Assembly (NCBI RefSeq): GCF_000003855.2
Contig: NW_003101658.1
Location: 527,897 to 591,896, forward strand
Reading direction: 5' to 3'
DNA length: 64,000 nt
Source: Blastomyces gilchristii SLH14081
Taxonomy: Eukaryota; Ascomycota; Eurotiomycetes; Onygenales; Ajellomycetaceae
Shown: in pieces, positions 1 through 13,079 of the stretch
How positions within the stretch are numbered: the first letter of the stretch is position 1
Layout: each line of letters opens with the position of its first letter
Translations under genes and position numbers: made by a program
Notes under the pieces: generated by a model
Seen by the model: only the letters and a program-made list of their open reading frames with translations
Told to the model about the DNA's origin: nothing
Database searches by the model: none

Positions 1-3000
1 AATCACAGTGCTCTGAAATTATTAATAATAGATCAAGAATCTCTCTTTATCAGTAAATACTGATCAGCTTTTTACTATCATCTTATAATAAGATATCTTC
101 TCAGTATCACAGTTCATCTGCAGATAGATGATCAGACTGAATATCAGAATCAGATACTAGAATAGTATCTTCAAGTATTCTATTTATATTATTAGAATGA
201 TTAACTTAAACATCTTCTAATCACTGAATTCATATATAATAATGTAAAGAATGTAATCTTAAAGATATTTTCTTTCTATACTTATTATAAATATAATTCT
301 TTATTACTCAGTGATATTATGAATAATATTTTAAAGAAGAGAATAGACAGTCAGAATATTAGATAGATACAGAGAATAAAGTATCTCTCAGTATCAGAAG
401 TAAAAGTGAGATTAAAACTTTTGAATAAAATTTATAAGAAGATAGTGAAAAGCATTCATCATACTTAGAAGTAGTAGATGAAATACTATAATTGAAAACA
501 TCTTTCAATGAAGTTCTTGATAGAGAATTAAGTACTACTTTCAGCAAAGAATATCAAGATAATGAGACTGTGTAAGAAGCTTAGTAAGTAGTAACTAGAA
601 TCTTTTTCAGTAATAAGAGTAATAAGTAAGCAGATATATAAGTTGAAATTATTTATAAAATTAAAATCAATTCATTCTATTTTTCATATTTTCTATTTAA
701 AGCTCTATAAGCAATGTCTCAGAGTAGAGCTGTCTTGACTGAATAATATTAAGATTGAGAGTGATACTGAATATCTTGTGAAGAAAATATTGAATAAATG
801 AATGTATTACAGTAAGCTTTAATATCTCATTAAATGAGAAAATTATTTATTATCAGAGAATTCATAAGAACTGCTTGAGTATTTGAAAAATACTGAGAAA
901 GAGATTGTAAGCTATGAGATAGTTAGTAGAGATTACTCTGTTACATATCAGAGATATTGAGTAAGAAATGCTACTTAAAACTTCTCATTTTTTTTAAAGA
1001 ATTTTTTAGAGATAATCTCATAGTAATAAGCTGATATCTTATAAACTCTATAGCACTCTTCTTCTATTTTCTCTTAAAGAATTTTTTAGAAGTTTAATGA
1101 GACTATACAAGTATAAAATTTCTGAAGCAGTTAGAGAAAAGAGATATTGAAAATTAATAAAAAGATTAATATTATTGATCTGCAGATCACTGCTATTCTA
1201 ATAGAATTACAGCCTGCTGAAAAAGTAAAAAGAGAGATCAGAGTCTACTTACTAATAATCATATTCTTATCAAACTCATTCTTCACTGTTGAAGTCTCTG
1301 ACACTGATATCTTTATCTACTGAGAAGTTAGTGCTGTGACACTGCAGAAGAGTATAAGAAATATATAAAAATATCAACTTATTAACTTATAAAGCATCTC
1401 AGTTATCTACTTCAATTGAAGTGAGATTCTCTTTAATCAGTGATTAATCTTTACAGTACTTTTAATAATAACACTAACTAATCTCTTCTTAAGATCAGTC
1501 ATTCTGAGATGTTTTTTTATCTCAGAGATTCATGCTTTCATCTTCTTTTACAGATGAGTAAGAGAGATCTTCTCAGTCTTGATAAAATCTGTCAATACTT
1601 GAAGCTCTGAGATTCTTACTCTGCACTGCTTGAGTATTTAGACTTCTTATCAGAGTTGATACAATGTCTTTCTGTGAAATAATACTTACAGAGAGATAGA
1701 AGTTATTGTTACAGATGTAATAAAAATAACAGAAGTAAGAGAAGAGATAGATATATAAAATTCCTCTCTTCTTCAGTTACTTGATACAGTGTAGATAAGT
1801 AGCAGTACTGATCAGAGACTGCACTGAAGTCTTTTCACAGAGAGAAGATAAAGAAACTGCAGAATTCTGCAAACTCAACTCAGCAGTATTTCAAGCAGAA
1901 CTCAAGTGTGCTGTGAGAGAGAAACTACAGATTGAGCTTCTCAGAGTCACTGTCTCTGAAATCAAGCTCTTTTCAGATTTCTCTCTGAATGATCACACAG
2001 GGTCATACATCACTGTATTGACTGAGAAGAGAGGCAGTGTCACAACAGTGATGAGAGAGGCAGGGAATGAACTGAGTGCAGACACATCAGCCAGCAGAAG
2101 AAATAATATCTCACTGCAAGACACAGTAACTATCACTGCAGCTGCAAGAGAAGTAGAAGAAGATGTAGCAATGAGAGCAGTGCTTTCACAGTCTGTTGAT
2201 ACTACTATCTCTGCCTTTAACCTGGCTTTCTTAACAGTCACAGAGGCTGCAGCTGCATCATGAAGACATTTATTATTCACTAGAAAATATTAGAATAAGT
2301 TCTTTATTATTCTTTAAGAATAATACTCTCATACACTCACTGTTACAATTGAGAAAGAGAGAAGAAAAATGTTTCACAGAAGAGAAGAATTTTTTTAAAA
2401 AATTCTGTTACTACTGTTAGCTTTGTCTCTAAAAATACATCACTTTTGCAGAGAATTTTATATATAGAATAGAATATATTAAGAGATCTGTAAGTCACTT
2501 ATTAACTATATTTTTCACATTTCAAATTAATATATAAGAAACTCACTTATCACATGTTTGATTTGAATGAAGATGAAAAAAGAAAGATTTATACAGTTAA
2601 CAGAAAAACTCATCTATTTCTTTGTATCATGCATAGTATATATACTGTCAATTAATTAATAACTGTTACTATATAACAAAGATAATTTCTAATCTGATAA
2701 TCTTAAGAGTATCAGAACTATACTCTTAAAGAGAAGAATATTATCACACTCTCAGTAGTACTAAGACTCTGCTATAGTTTCACACAGCTCATCACTTTCA
2801 TATGAATAATTTCATCTCATTTGAACTGGTTTTTAACTACTCTATAACATTATTCAGATATATCATAGAAAGATCTGATTGATGAATATAAGAATCTCAC
2901 TTCTATATAAAATTAACAGATTACTCTTTCTTGATAATAAGGTATCACTGAGATATCACTCTGACTATTGTCACTTATGAAATAGAAGAAGAGTATTCAC

Positions 3001-3199
3001 TCATTATCTATATAGAATAGCTAGATACTGACTTCTCATTAAAGAAGCAGTGATTCATTTTTCTTCTACTGAAATATATATAAGAGTTACTGCATATCTC
3101 ATACAATCTTCTTAGTATACTAAGTACTACATCTGTGATATTCTTGTAATAACTCTGTGATCTATGAGCTCACTATTTAAGCAAGATAGTTAAGCTCAC
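1..3199. other. AT-rich, RIP-like degraded repeat DNA (unresolved)
   Basis: This stretch is extremely AT-rich, is full of stop codons in all frames and almost lacks CpG, CpC and GpG dinucleotides, while CpA, TpG and CpT remain common. It matches the interior of the recognisable retrotransposons further along, so I infer that it is mutated transposon DNA continuing off the left edge. A less AT-rich patch at about 1,860-2,280 is open on both strands but its translations match nothing I know. I could not assign reverse transcriptase, integrase or LTR ends here. Confidence 0.6.
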
Positions 3200-3308
3200 T
3201 TATATAGCTTCTTAAACAACTATCTCTATATAACACTGCTGACTAGTCACCGCTTCAGTTCTGTCATGTTACAATTACATATATACAACACAACAATGTT
3301 ATTCTTCA
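3200..3308 (+). repeat. Putative 5' LTR of the left copia element
   Basis: The last ~40 bases (ending ATTCTTCA at 3,308) match the end of the right-hand copy at 8,409 with a few substitutions, and the primer-site-like sequence follows directly. The outer part aligns poorly with the other copy and the start could not be fixed, so the left boundary is a guess based on the 109-bp length of the other copy. Confidence 0.4.
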
Positions 3309-6300
3309 AGAGGTTATGAAGCTCTTCACAAGTAATAAATAACTGCAACAATGTGCTAAATTGACATCTTCACACATCATTATAAGCATGCCTAGATAAT
3401 TTATTAAGTGATTGAATTCATGATTAATCTAAGATCTGAGAGAATGTCTGACTTAACAAAAGAATATATATCTTCAAGACAGAGAAATGAGAAAATGTCA
3501 GAGTAGTAAATGTAAGATCACAGATCACTGTTAATATTAATAATGAATCAGAAAACAGCTTCTGAGACATTTAAGTCAGATAATACAATTATGAAAGAAC
3601 AATCTGATGAGTTCAATATATACAAAGACTCAGTTAAAGATATCAGTGAGATGTCAGATAATGTAGAAGACTTAAGTGATTAAAATAATAATAGCTCAGT
3701 AAGTAAGAAGACTTATATAAGACTTGAAATTGCAAGACTTCAGTATGAGATTGAGTGTATAAAGATTAGTAGAGATGAGATTCTTATAAGTAATAAGATA
3801 AGAGCAGATCTGATAGAATATCTTTAATGAAAAGAGAAGATATCTATTATCTATTATAATAAAAGTTCTCAAAGAATTCAGAAGCTAAGTAAGACTTATC
3901 AAAAGATTAATAGTTCTCACTGAATTCATTAACTACTTGATATAAAGACAGGAAATTCTTTTGACTGCAGAGCAGTCTGAAATTAATAATATTCTTAAAG
4001 ATAATAATCTTGATAAGAATATCACTATGAATATACAACATTTCTGAAAAGAATGCAATCTTTAATTATATAATTATATATAGTCTGTAATTACTCTACA
4101 GATCAAGACTCATTTCACTATACTTAAGAAGTTCAAATTATCAGCTTATACTCTATGAACTATTATAGAGAATAACTTTTCTGAGAGATCTACTATATAC
4201 AGAACTTATTTATTTAAAGAGCTTATTAAAATAATCTTTAAAAGTAAAGAATCTGATAGAGCTTTTATTAAATATCTGATTATTATAAGAACTGATTATA
4301 TTCATCTAAAATATAAGATTCTGAATGTTGTGTTTTTCAACAGACTGCTTACAGAAGTTAACAGAGATTGAGTCTCATTTATAAGAAATTAAATAAATCA
4401 AATTGACAAAGATAATACTCAACTCTTAAAGAATAATTTTATAAGCCTGTACTATGATATTCTTTTACAGCTCTCTACTGTAAATAAAGTAAATACTGAT
4501 ATATCTTGAAATTCTATCAATAACATATAAGATAAGAATAAGAAAGATAAGAATAAAGAGAAAGATAATAATAAGAATAAGAACACTGAATTCAAATCTG
4601 AATGTAGAGATAATAATACAAGAATCTGCTATCATTATTAAAAGATTGATTATATTCAGACTAACTGTTGAAAGAAATACTCTGAGAAACATTCTTTAAA
4701 TTTGAATTCTAACATCAATAGAAATAAGAATAAAGACAAGAATGCAGAGAATACAGATGCTACTTCTGTTTATAATATTATAAAGTAAGTATTTTATATC
4801 AAAGAAAAGACCTATGTGAGTAATCAGATAGAAAAAGATATCTGAATTCTAGACTCTGAATCAGACACTTATATTATATCTCACAAAGATCTTATCATGA
4901 CAAAATCTCAGAAGATGAAAGTAATGTTGAAAATAGTAGATAGAACAGTGATCTCTGCTATAGCTATAGAAGATACAAAGATTTCAGTGAAAGAAACAGA
5001 TATACTGTTAAATAATGTCTACTATATTCTGAAGTTAGAAGTGAACCTCATGAGTATGAGTAAGCTTATACATTAGAATTATACCTATAAGCAGTTAATA
5101 TATGAGAATAATCATACTATGTTGATTATGTCTTCTAACTGTATATTCTCATTTACAGCAAGATTAAATAAGAATAATATCTATGAGATGAAAAGACTGA
5201 TTATATACAGAGACTTAATTCAGTTTACTATACTTAATGATGATTTTGAATCTGTGAATATATTACAGATGAAAGATGACATAATATTAACACTATCTAA
5301 AAGAAATGATACAAAGATTATAGAACTTATAATAATGCAATAACATTAAAAGCTAGAACATCTAAATCTCATAGATATTATAAAAATGATAGCAGATTCA
5401 TATTTAAAGATGAGAATTATTGATTAACAAGCTTTATCATTCTGTAAAGTCTGTGTTCAGATAAAAATAATATATTCAATCTTCATATCTATGACATAAG
5501 CTGTTAAATCAGTAATGAGATTCTTCATTAATCTAATAGAGAGTGAAAAAACACTTTTCAACAGAAATGATACTCTCACTAGAAAGAGTGTAAGCTACTG
5601 ATTAAGTATAATAGACAATACAATCTGTTATAGATAAGTAATTCTTATAATAAGAAAGAAAGAATCTACTGCAAGATTAATAAACTTTATTATAAGTATT
5701 GAGATAACTATATAATATCAAGTTGAAACTCTACACTGAGATGATGAAGAAGAGTTCAAAAGTCAAGAACTTAAGATCTACTGTCAGAGTAAAGAAATAA
5801 TGTATGAAATGACTACATCTAATACATTACAATTAAATAACTCAGTGAAATACATAAATTAAATAGTTACAGAAAAGACATGAAGTCTACTATTTAATAG
5901 TGAATTAGAAAGAGAACTTTGAGATGAAGTAATACAAGCTGTGATTATGATAATCATTACATCTTTAACATTAACAAAGATATTTGAATGTAAAAAAGAA
6001 ACATTACTTATATCTTTTGAAGTGTGAACTGAGATGCAATCTTCTGTTTATTGAATATGAAGATAAAGATACAAGGTCTACAAGAAGAATTTGAAAGTAT
6101 TGAATAAGCTTATGAATAGAACTGACAGCAGGAAATAACAGCTGATTGAATATCAAGAATTATATTAATATTATATGTGAAATTCTGTTGTATGTCATCT
6201 TGAGATTGCATAAGATATTATATTTGATGAAGCTCTTAACATAAGTGTAAATACATCTGTAAATATAGTGAGAGAATTCAATGAATTGTCTGATGAATTG

Positions 6301-8300
6301 AATATTCTGAATATTAGAGAGAAATGACAGCACTGCTTACTATAACATCTAGTGAAGAAAAAGTCAGATATTTTAAAGATAATTATAAATAAGAACTTAG
6401 AGAGTGTAATTGATTCAATCTATCTTCTAGATAATAAGATATAGTTTATTATGAATGAAGAGTCTGAAGACTCTGTTAATGAGAATAATTCTGTTCTAAG
6501 TATTCTGACAGACTGATTAACTACACTGACAGAAGTTAAGAGAAGCTCAGACTGAGACTATTAACATAAGATAATAAAAAAGAAGGTTAAGATATTTGAA
6601 CAGAAGAAGATATATATTATCATTGAGAAGGCTCTGAAAATGAATATTCTTACAGATAAATGAGTATATGATTAGAAATTTAATAATAAGAGAGAAATTA
6701 TTCACTTTAGAGCTCACTGAGTGATTAGAGAGTTCTTGTAACAGCAGAATATTTATTATATAAGATTATATACTGCAGTGATATCAGAGTCTACATCACA
6801 CAGTCTATTCACTATATCAACTATCAAAGAATGAAAGATCAAATCAATTGACTATGTATTCATGTTTTTTAAATGATATACTATCACAGAATGAGATAAT
6901 CTATATATAACTACTCACAGATATTAAGCATAGCAGAGAGAGCTTAATGAGACTACTCTGTCAGAGTCTATATGAAATGAAGCAAGCTGCAAGAGTATGA
7001 TATTTTCTAGTAATAAAACATCTCATCACATTAAGATTCAAGATATCACCTTATGATGATGAATTTCTATATTATTCTGTTCACAAGATCTATCTGACAT
7101 TGTATATTAATAATTGTTAAGTGATAGAATCTCAAGAACAGCAATTAGACTGAGTATTGAGAAAGATTATAAAGAGATTTAAGATAAAGAATGTCAAAGA
7201 GATCAAGTTATATCTTGAAATGAAGATCAAATGTCAGAGAAATGATAATCTAGCAGTTACACAGAGTTATTATATTGAGAAGATTCTTGAAGATTTTGAT
7301 ATAAATAAGATAAATTCAGCTGACACTCTGATGATAGCTGATATATAACTGAAATTCTTATCTGATAAGAGAGAGGAATTGAATGATGACTTTACAGCTA
7401 TAAGATATTATCAAGAATTGAAATTATTGCAATATTTAATCTCAAGCAGTCAGTCAGATCTGGCATTCACAGTTAACTATCTCTCATATTTTAACTTGCA
7501 TCTGCACAAGGCATGTTGAGCAGTGTTGAAGCATGTTCTACATTATATCAAGAAGACAAAAAACCATGATATATTGTATAAGAAGAAGATAGAAGATGGC
7601 CTGAGTTCTGTGATATACTGCAATTCAGACTGAGTGAGGGTGAATTCTCAATACAAATCAACTACTAGCTATATTATATTGATTAACAGATCACTGATCT
7701 CATGATAATTGTAGAAACAGACATCTATTATCAAATTAATTACAGAAGCTGAATATATTGCAGCTAGTAAGACAGCTTGTAAGATAATCTGATTGAATGA
7801 TATGTTATATAATACTGAGTTAATAAATGATGAAAAAGCAAAAATATGCTCACATCTATAAGTTGATAATAAGAGAGCAATTAATCTAGTAAAGAAGGAA
7901 TTCTTAATGTGAAGATCATACTATATTGAGATTAGATATCATATTCTCTGTGATTTAATTGAAAAAGAGGAAATCATGATGAAACATGTTAATTCTACAG
8001 TGAATATAGCTGACAGACTCATCAAGTCACTGATGAAGCCTGCATTTGAAGATTTTATCAAAAGAATTGATTTGAAAGAGATCAGAAAGAAATGATTGAA
8101 TGATAATAATAATACAGTAAATCAATGAATTTTGCATGTATTTCTTGATTTTTACAGTTATTGCTGTACAGACATCTTTTCTAATGAGAAAATCAGAGTC
8201 TGATTCATGTAATTAATTATTATTGCATTTTTGAAAGATTTGAGAATGAGAAAGGTCTCAGATGACAGCTTATTATAGGCTATGATGTAGTAAGAGAGAG

Positions 8301-8409
8301 TGTTGATGATTACTACATCTACTCTAGTCATGTGCCACTTCAACCTATTCATTTAGTGTAACTCGCGTAGATAGATTACACATATATAACATAACAATGT
8401 TATTCTTCA
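8301..8409 (+). repeat. Putative 3' LTR of the left copia element
   Basis: A purine run (GTAAGAGAGAG) ends at 8,300 and is followed by TGTTGATG, as expected for a polypurine tract next to an LTR start. The unit ends ATTCTTCA at 8,409 and keeps CpGs (ACTCGCG near 8,361) that are missing from the element interior. No target duplication could be confirmed. Confidence 0.5.
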
Positions 8410-8589
8410 AGACATAATACAGTAATAATCAGTTGATAATTGACTTTCAATCTTTCAATTCACTCATTTATTCAGCTTATCAATCAATCAAAGCATGTAT
8501 AGCTGATTCATAATTAATTAAATAAACAGATAAATTCATATAGAATATAAAGAGATATTTTACAGAATTTTAAAATATATTAAGATAAA

Positions 8590-8995
8590 AATATTTAATA
8601 ATTAATTTTAAATTAATTTTAAATTAATTCTGAATTGATTCTGAATTAATTATAGTAATAAAAATAGATTTAATCTATATATTTAAGTAATTAATAATTG
8701 ATTGAAAATCAGTTGATAATCAATTCAGTATTATTATTAAATTCAAGAATAATTTCAGTATTAAATTGATTTTGAATTGATTTTGAATTGATTCTGAATT
8801 AATTATTAATTAATTATAGTAATAAAATAAATTTAATCTGTATATTTAAGTAATTAATAATTGATTGAAAATCAGTTAATAATCAATTCAGTGTAAATTA
8901 TATAAACACTTACTTTATTATTAAATTCAAGAATAATTTCAGTATTAAATTGATTTTAAATTGATTTTGAATTGATTGTAGAATTGATGATAAAT
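8590..8995. repeat. AT-rich tandem duplication of a ~165-185 bp unit
   Basis: Two similar units follow each other. The landmark TATAGTAATAAAA occurs at 8,651 and 8,815, and the landmark AATAATTTCAGTATTAAATTG recurs with a larger offset because the second unit has an insertion of about 20 bp. Short AATTGATTTTGAATTGATT-type repeats fill the joins. It borders the abrupt return to GC-normal DNA at about 9,005-9,045. No coding potential is visible. Confidence 0.7.
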
Positions 8996-9040
8996 AATTA
9001 AGAAAGAAAGAGTGGTTTCAAATTACAAGAAAAGATGTAT

Positions 9041-12000
9041 TGAGTGAGGTCAGGTAGTGGCACGGGCCACATTTGCGAGGTCAGCTTACATAACGAGGTC
9101 AAGTGGCGCACTTAGCGAGGTCAAGTTTTCTGCTTCCTGTTCCCTTCCTTCTCACTTAGCTCTCAAAAATCATGGCGGATTGAAGCTGATAAATCCTGGT
9201 CCCGGGACAGACCGAACCTCATGGAGATTACGGACTACGGAGTAATGGCATCTCAGCTTTCCAGCATCCAGTTGTTATGCAGGCGTAGTACAGTACAGTA
9301 CATCATGACGTCTAGTCATTACAAGAGCCAATCCCCAACGATTGTTGACTCCCATAAACCCCACACCAAGCCGTTGGTGAACGGACAAGAACGGAAATAA
9401 TCTCCCTCCTAAGGATTTCGATTGTCTTCGAGCGTGGCACCTCATTCGTAAATTTCAATACCGCCTGGGAAATGGAACCGATAGAGTGGTCCGGACGGGA
9501 TAATTTTCAGTTGCCGCAGGAATTGGAACTGGTCTCGCAAGTTGACCGTGGAACGAAAAGGCAAAGTAAAATAGTCAAAAAAAAAAAAAGAGGATTAGAG
9601 GCACGAACAATACAGATATATCCTGCTCGGACACCAAAGCTACTTGCTGGGTAGCACTACACAGGTAGCTACTCACCCCAGTCAATTTGATCAGATAATA
9701 TAACAAGGCCAGCATCAAAAATCCTCTGACGAGGACCAGAATTTTTTTTTTTTTCTTTTTTCTTTTTCCCACACCTCAACAAAGTGTGGCGTTGCTTGAC
9801 GTGGCAGAATATCCCGGCAGTCTGGAAACGAGTACGGGAAGGGCGGGAAGATATTGGTGGGGGCTTGAGAATGCATGTTGACATTATTATTATTCTCACC
9901 TTGAGACGGGTCAGAACAATAACTAGCCTAGTGATACTAAGAATAATAAGCCGGAGCCAGAAGGCCATCAAGATCGTCTTAACTAATCGACGCTTAGACT
10001 CAGTCTGCATAGGCCCGGCTTCATGGACGCATGGGCGCGTTTCAGCTTCGGCATCTCTGATCAAGCCTGCCGTTCAAACAAGGCTCCAATCGCCACATGC
10101 CCGCGGCTAATGAACAGTAGTGAGAGAAACATTAACTGCCGAGACATGCACACCAGCTGTCCAAATGTCGCGTGAGAGCCAGTCCACATTCAGCCTGGTT
10201 AGCTAGGAATTCATAAGCCTTCGTGAAAATACGAGATCAACGAATTGGGTTAGTTACCTTCCGCTGCTCCAGTTGAGCTAGTTTCATTCACAGCAAGGGG
10301 GCCCATCTGGTCGGGTTTTGCATTTCCACTCCTGGTATTTAGGCATATTATATGGCTATACAGAGTAGAAGTGTAGAAGTGTAGAAGTGAACAGTTGATG
10401 GTCATGCCCATAACCAGACAGTTAGGGCTCAGGGTTAGGGCAAAGGTCGACCCTTTCAGGAAACGCAGTGCAGACATCGCCGCATCCCACTACGGAGTTA
10501 TCCCACTCGTCCACCACCACCACTTGCCAAGCTGCCATTCGCCGAAACAAGGGCCACCGACTGGCACCGAGCGACCCTAGAAGACCCAGGTCGGATTTTG
10601 TCCAGGAAGCTGGGCGTGAGATCTTCAAGCTGGTTCTTCGCTTCAGGTAATTAATTGGTCAAGAAGCTAATTTGAAACCTCACGATCCGATCCTCCCTCC
10701 CGTCCGCCTCCGGAAGCGGTCCAAAAATGGCCCGTCTATGCAGTGCTTCTTTTGGGGCTTCCCTGTCCCACCGACCCGGGCCTGCGTGCCATGGTTGTGA
10801 TAGTCGAACAACGACATTATTATCTACTCAAGCAAGCTGTGCTGACCCTCTTCCCGGAGCGAGAAACAGCATGTGGCAGGCCCGATTAATATCATAGAAA
10901 TAAAACACCAAACCTCGTTGCAAGATTACATCTCACTTACTAAGAAGGACAGTTACAAAAAACATAAATTACCGGGGTCTGCATTGGTGGATTTAATAAA
11001 TGAAGCGCGAACCATTCCCAAACTCTCTACTTCCCAAGTGCCCAGCTCCCGCTTCCGCGCTGCAGGGAGGCAGTTTAGTGGGGACTTAGACGTGTTGGTC
11101 ACCCTGGGCTGCATTCTTAGGCCAGTCCGAGATGAAATTGAATGCCACGACACGAACAAGCCTAGAACAGGTTCCTGCATGCCCGTTCCCTACAACTTAC
11201 AAGAATCCAAATAATAATGAATAATGACGGAAGGAAGAGCGTGAACTTCGTTAACCAAGCCCCTCAGGACCGAGCTGTTGATGGATAGCCCAATGATAAT
11301 GTGCAGGCCAGGTCATAAGCAATTAGTTATCCAGACAGTCGCTCCAGGCAGATTTGCAGACGAAACTGGGTCTCCGACGCGCGTTGGGGGGGAAAATAGT
11401 GAACCAGGTCCATGGGATGGATATCATAGAGTGTGTGGGAATGGGGGTTGTGTGTATCAGGTTCGAGCAGTGATTCTGTCCCAAGGTTACGCAGACAGTT
11501 TCGACTTTTCAGTATAGTTATTTTCCCCCTCAATTCACACCCATGATAATTGGCTAGATGAAAAATGTCTCATGCAACTGCCGATAAACGCCTTCTCCAG
11601 CGTCTGAATGTTGCTTGTTTTTCCTGTCGGCTGGACTTGAGTTTCTCCATGGACTAATGTACTGCTTGCTAGTGACCGGACCGGGGGTGGGATTGGAATG
11701 GTCAAGGATTCCCCCTCTCCACTTGCACGGCCGAGCCAGTGGACGCGGACAGGCCATGGTCTTGGGTGTGTGGAGAAACGGAGAGGAAGCAAAAAATCAG
11801 CCAAAGAGGCGGAAAAAACAAAGAAGGGCAAGACGAAAAAACAAATATGAAGTAAAACGTTTTTGTGAGGGGAAATCATTTAACAAGAAGTATTCGCCCC
11901 AAGTTTTCGGGGGATCTCACAGTATCATTTTCCCTCACCACCTCTCTCTTTGGCTTCCTTGAAATCTAAAACCACTGTTATCCAATTTCACGCCAAACAA

Positions 12001-13079
12001 AACTATTCTCGGTAGTATCCAAGCTCACAGATTTGGCAGGGGAGTTCCGCGCTAATAATCGATTCAGCTCCACTGCCTCAGTCCCATCTTCCCGCAGTGA
12101 AGCGGACGCACCCAAACAAGCAACGAACTTTTAACATCCATCACGAATCCGCAGCGAGTGTAGCGAGCAGTAGCTATACAAAGGAGCCGACTCAACGGCA
12201 CAACGCGACGCAGTGCCACCAAGAAACTGGGAAATAAAACTCCTCTCCGGTTAAATAACACAGGTGAATCATCCCTCAAGCCCCTATTGGGAACTCGCCA
12301 TTGGGCCCCAAGCAACTTCATGCACGGATACCTTGATCAGATCCCAGGGTTTCCCGTCGCACGCCTAAAAATACCCAATTGACTAACTTACATAGCTAAC
12401 ATCGGCGATTAGATAAGGGAGACCCTTCCCGTGCCAGCTTAATTTGTATATATATTGCCCAGGTGGCCTGCTTCTTCGCCTCGGAAGCCCCCGCACCCGG
12501 ATTGCTGGATTGTTGCAACAATTGAGAAAGAAGGGCGGGTTGCGAGGGTGCATCATATAAACAATTTCTGACTTAATTACAGAGGTATGTTTTAACTACT
12601 ATCTACTCTATTCTAACTTTAACCTTTCGTATCGTTATTTTCCTTGCGCTGTTCTTATTGTATCTCCTACGCAATGGGAACGAGTGAGAGAATAGATACA
12701 TCTCATCCGCTCCAAACCTCATTCTTCTATCGTACTTCGTCCAAATTTCGGGACCCAGGTTACGTGTCCCTAAAAGTGCAAGCTCCTATACGCATACAAC
12801 ATGTGGAAACAGAAATAAAATAAGCAGTACAACTACATTGGCTATTATTTCGTTTATTTCCTGTCCCCTATTTTCTACTCAATATTCCTTGTCTCAGCAT
12901 CAGTTCCCACTAATAAAAACATATCTGTCGGCCAGCCTGCACGTAGTAATGATATTAATCAGTGGTTTCAAAAGTTATAGATGCCCTCCTTCTCTGACTT
13001 CCGCAATACGTCCGCATAATTCCGGAGGATTCTTCCCATTCCATACTTCCTTCTAGGCGCGTGTCTAGAGAGTCATGTC
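9041..13079. other. GC-normal region without a supportable gene
   Basis: About 4 kb of ordinary base composition with only short open frames that match no family and have no convincing splice structure. It starts with four GAGGTCA copies (9,046, 9,077, 9,095, 9,117). It also holds a TACGGAGTA motif (9,236-9,244) and two TTAGGG hexamers (10,422 and 10,435). The last few hundred bases must include the promoter and 5' UTR of the methyltransferase gene that follows. Confidence 0.5.

Larger units (their letters stand above)
3200..8409 (+). mobile_element. Ty1/copia LTR retrotransposon, inactivated by transitions
   Basis: Translating across many stops on the + strand gives the copia order. A degraded CCHC zinc knuckle lies near 4,625-4,680. 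A protease motif ILDSE, in place of ILDSG, lies near 4,840. The reverse transcriptase active-site box reads Y-I-N-N at 7,103-7,114 where copia has Y-V-D-D, so both catalytic aspartates have become asparagine. It is followed by the conserved YLEMKI segment (7,214-7,230) and copia RNase H (about 7,430-8,100; motifs ATS-like, DNK-AI, YIEIRYH, ADRLIKSL). A GGTTATGAAGC stretch at 3,312, just inside the left LTR end, resembles the half-tRNA primer site of copia elements. Left LTR start is approximate. No intact frame remains, so the element is dead. Confidence 0.82.

Noticed and set aside
1913..2263. 116-codon open frame in the left AT-rich block, also open on the other strand
   Set aside because: No family match. 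It lies in RIP-like DNA whose locally higher GC and Ala/Ser-rich shadow frames explain the openness.
9669..10064. 131-codon minus-strand open frame
   Set aside because: Composition and overlap with plus-strand frames look random, and it runs through a poly-T tract.
10422..10440. Two TTAGGG hexamers suggesting telomere repeat
   Set aside because: Only two separated copies in ordinary DNA; not a telomere or a convincing interstitial array.
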